From: Bacteroidota bacterium
GTDB lineage: Bacteria; Bacteroidota; Bacteroidia; Bacteroidales; Paludibacteraceae
Reading direction: 5' to 3'
Assembly (NCBI GenBank): GCA_030706465.1
Contig: JAUZOM010000017.1
Coordinates: forward strand, 1-37,027
DNA length: 37,027 bases
The position numbers were made by a program, and so were the translations under genes. The first letter of the stretch is position 1. Each line of letters starts with the position of its first letter. The notes under the pieces were generated by a model. The model saw only the letters and a list, made by a program, of their open reading frames with translations, was not told where the DNA came from and searched no databases. Below are positions 35,187 to 37,027 of this stretch, piece after piece.

Positions 35187-36037
35187 ATAAACTAATAAGG
35201 TTTTAAGACCCTATCTTAAACTGCTACGGAGGTGGATATTTATAAAAATAAGGTCTAAACCTTCACCGCCTGATAAGATTCCATCAAACAAAACCTTATT
35301 GTATTATTCAACTAATTTTTTTATACTGTACTGAGTGCTTAGTTATGTCGAACTCACGTTCATTAATCTCTTAAGTCTGTTCAATGAAAAAGTAAAACTC
35401 AAAACATATCTAATTTTATTAGACAAAGATAAACCGTACGATATGATTAAAATCATATCTTTTTATCCGAATATGATACTTTTCTTACGATTGCTTTGGT
35501 GAGACCGGAATATCCCATTCGATCGAATTTCAACTTCTTCAAAGTTTATATTATCCGTTACAAAACAATGAAACCTGTTTTATACCGGATAGTTGATATT
35601 TCTGATTCCGGTTGCTGGGTAGCTTCCTTCAGGTGGGTTTGTTCACTTCGTACAGGCATGTAAAGTTTTTCGCCAACAAGACGCCTGTACTGTTTATAAC
35701 CAAGGCTGAGAATTCATCTACCTTTTTTATGTTTCGTTTATCGCATAAATCTTCTTAGCATAACTGACTGGAATGCAGAATGTCATCAAAGCTAAGTATT
35801 CTATTATAAGCTATTTTGGGCAGAGTGTTATCTTTTCTGTTTTCTTCAAACGGTTAGCCTGAAAGAAGTCTTGGAAATTTAGTATAAAGATTGGTCTGTT
35901 AAACGAAACAGACAAAAGCATTGTGCGACTGTTATAACAACTGGTTGTTCTACAATCAATCACTAGTTTTCAACAAACCAACCTTCAATTCTCATAATTC
36001 AGTAAAATAGAATTATTTATGCGAATTAAGAGTTGAA
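35187..36037. other. Noncoding, probably decayed mobile DNA
   Basis: About 850 A/T-rich bases between two transposase remnants. There are inverted words at the left (AAGGTTTTAAGACC near 35199 and AAGGTCTAAACCTT near 35260) and an exact 8-bp pair GTACAGGC (35650-35657) with GCCTGTAC (35683-35690). No gene is recognised. It may contain worn insertion-sequence ends. Confidence 0.4.
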
Positions 36038-37026
36038 TTAGAAAATTAAATATATAAAAGCTGCAATAATTCTACCACACACAAATGCCAATAGTCCTTT
36101 TGTGGATCGAACTTTACTAGCTCTTTGAATATCAGTTTTCTCAATTAACCAATTGAATAGTGATTCAATTGGCTGTCTGACAGAAAAAACGATTTTTGAG
36201 AACAAGTCATTATATGCTTTTTCTCTTTTCTTTTGCGATTCATGCTGCCCTTTTATATCTTTAATGGGCGTAAGCATTCTGGAATTATTAGTTTGTTCTA
36301 TTTCAGACCAGAAGTCAACATTGCCATAGATTTTATCACCGAAATAGGTGCGATTGTCTATGTAAGAAGCGACACGTTTTAAATGGGTAATATCATTCTC
36401 AGATGCTTTAGTAAAAAGTAATTGCTCTGGATGTGGCAAATGACCTTTATGATAAAAACCTAAGCCGTGTAACTTTAAACCATGGTAATAAATTCCTTTA
36501 GTAGTCCCTCAAAAGGATGCTAAAAGCCCCAATAAAAGCAACTTTATAAAATGCTGATATTGTGCTAATTAAAATTTAGTTGCATAAGAGAACAGAACCC
36601 CTTGTCGGTTATTTCTTTAGCTACCTTTGAATTGCGTTTTCCAGAACAAGTAATGACTGACATAGAGTCTATTAGACTTATCTCTTGATTACAATCTTTA
36701 GGTATAAATTCTGTCAAAACAGTTTCAGATAAAACACTGAAGACTTCACACAATCGATTTATACGGTTTGTAAAGGCTTCATAAGAAAGCAATTTAGGAA
36801 ATCAATCACGAAGATGTTCGCTTGCAAATTCGTGAATATGTTTTACTTTAAGACGGTACTCTAAATGCATTACATAAAGGTAAATGGATATCGACTCTTG
36901 GTCTGAAAATTCAGGTTTATTATTGTTACTAAAACGTTCACAAAGATATTTCCATTCGTTATCATAGTGATCGCAAACATAAAAGTATATTTTAATAAGC
37001 TTAATCTTCTTATCAGTAGGGATCAT
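36038..37026 (-). pseudogene. Broken IS982-family transposase
   Basis: Three minus-strand segments together make one IS982-type DDE transposase of about 300 residues: an N-terminal part (37026-36805), a middle part with ISLIDSMSVITCSGKR containing the first Asp (36801-36589), and a C-terminal part with YFGDKIYGN and QPIESLFNWL containing the second Asp and the Glu (36505-36041). The first break is an in-frame TGA at 36802-36804, where the family has Trp (HLRD-stop-FPKLL). The second is a roughly 83-bp insertion (36506-36588) that shifts the frame between KGFCS and TTKGIYYHG. The start ATG lies one base from the window edge. It is inactive unless suppressed. Confidence 0.88.
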
Positions 37027-37027
37027 A

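Overview
This window looks like a chromosomal segment of a Bacteroidales bacterium, possibly Dysgonomonadaceae/Paludibacteraceae-like; the family-level guess is weak. The evidence is a set of upstream regions carrying the Bacteroidetes promoter pattern TTTG-N19-TAnnTTTG, a PPi-type phosphofructokinase, a SAM-II-like riboswitch before metK, the gene run ftsX-DUF3098-uppP-truB-queA, and a large Cas9 of the kind found in Bacteroidetes type II-C loci. No rRNA, tRNA or prophage module was recognised.

Layout. 1-9.3 kb is housekeeping: a DEAD-box RNA helicase (minus), pfp (plus), yaaA (plus), then rsmE, folD, ffh and an ACP phosphodiesterase on the minus strand. 9.5-11.1 kb holds a TetR-type regulator and a nitroreductase with palindromic operator candidates between and before them, closed by a strong terminator. 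11.15-17.94 kb is a complete type II-C CRISPR-Cas locus: an 8-repeat/7-spacer array, cas2, cas1 and cas9 (all cas genes minus), and a tracrRNA gene divergent from cas9. 17.9-19.07 kb is noncoding, with an 11-bp-period tandem tract and pieces of a dispersed repeat whose more complete copy lies at 22.25-22.36 kb. 19.07-22.8 kb carries a secreted dienelactone-hydrolase-like protein, an SRPBCC protein, riboswitch-controlled metK and a DCC-family thiol protein. 22.9-25.3 kb is a class A penicillin-binding protein. 25.6-31.9 kb is a minus-strand run: a YfhO-like membrane protein, ftsX, a DUF3098 protein, uppP, truB, queA. 32.4-34.9 kb has a PspC-domain peptide, a polytopic membrane protein and a secreted protein of unknown function. 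34.9-37.0 kb is a decaying insertion-sequence zone with an IS4-type remnant and a broken IS982-type transposase.

The most interesting part is the CRISPR locus. Each 47-bp repeat contains TATCTTTG, a match to the Bacteroidetes -7 box, on the strand that would transcribe the following spacer, and the tracrRNA gene uses the identical octamer behind a correctly spaced TTTG. The outermost repeat has decayed only in the half that pairs with tracrRNA, while its promoter-like half is perfect. That is what would be expected if this repeat serves only as a promoter for the first spacer. Repeat decay lies at the end distal to cas2, which suggests new spacers enter next to cas2, downstream in the crRNA transcript direction. 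A terminator with a T-run on the array strand sits just before the convergent cas2 3' end, and a perfect 13-bp hairpin separates cas9 from cas1.

A second item worth attention is a dispersed noncoding repeat: a compact copy at 22246-22361 and two half-copies at 18371-18426 and 18974-19038, separated by about 550 bp that include the 11-bp-period tract. I could not identify this element.
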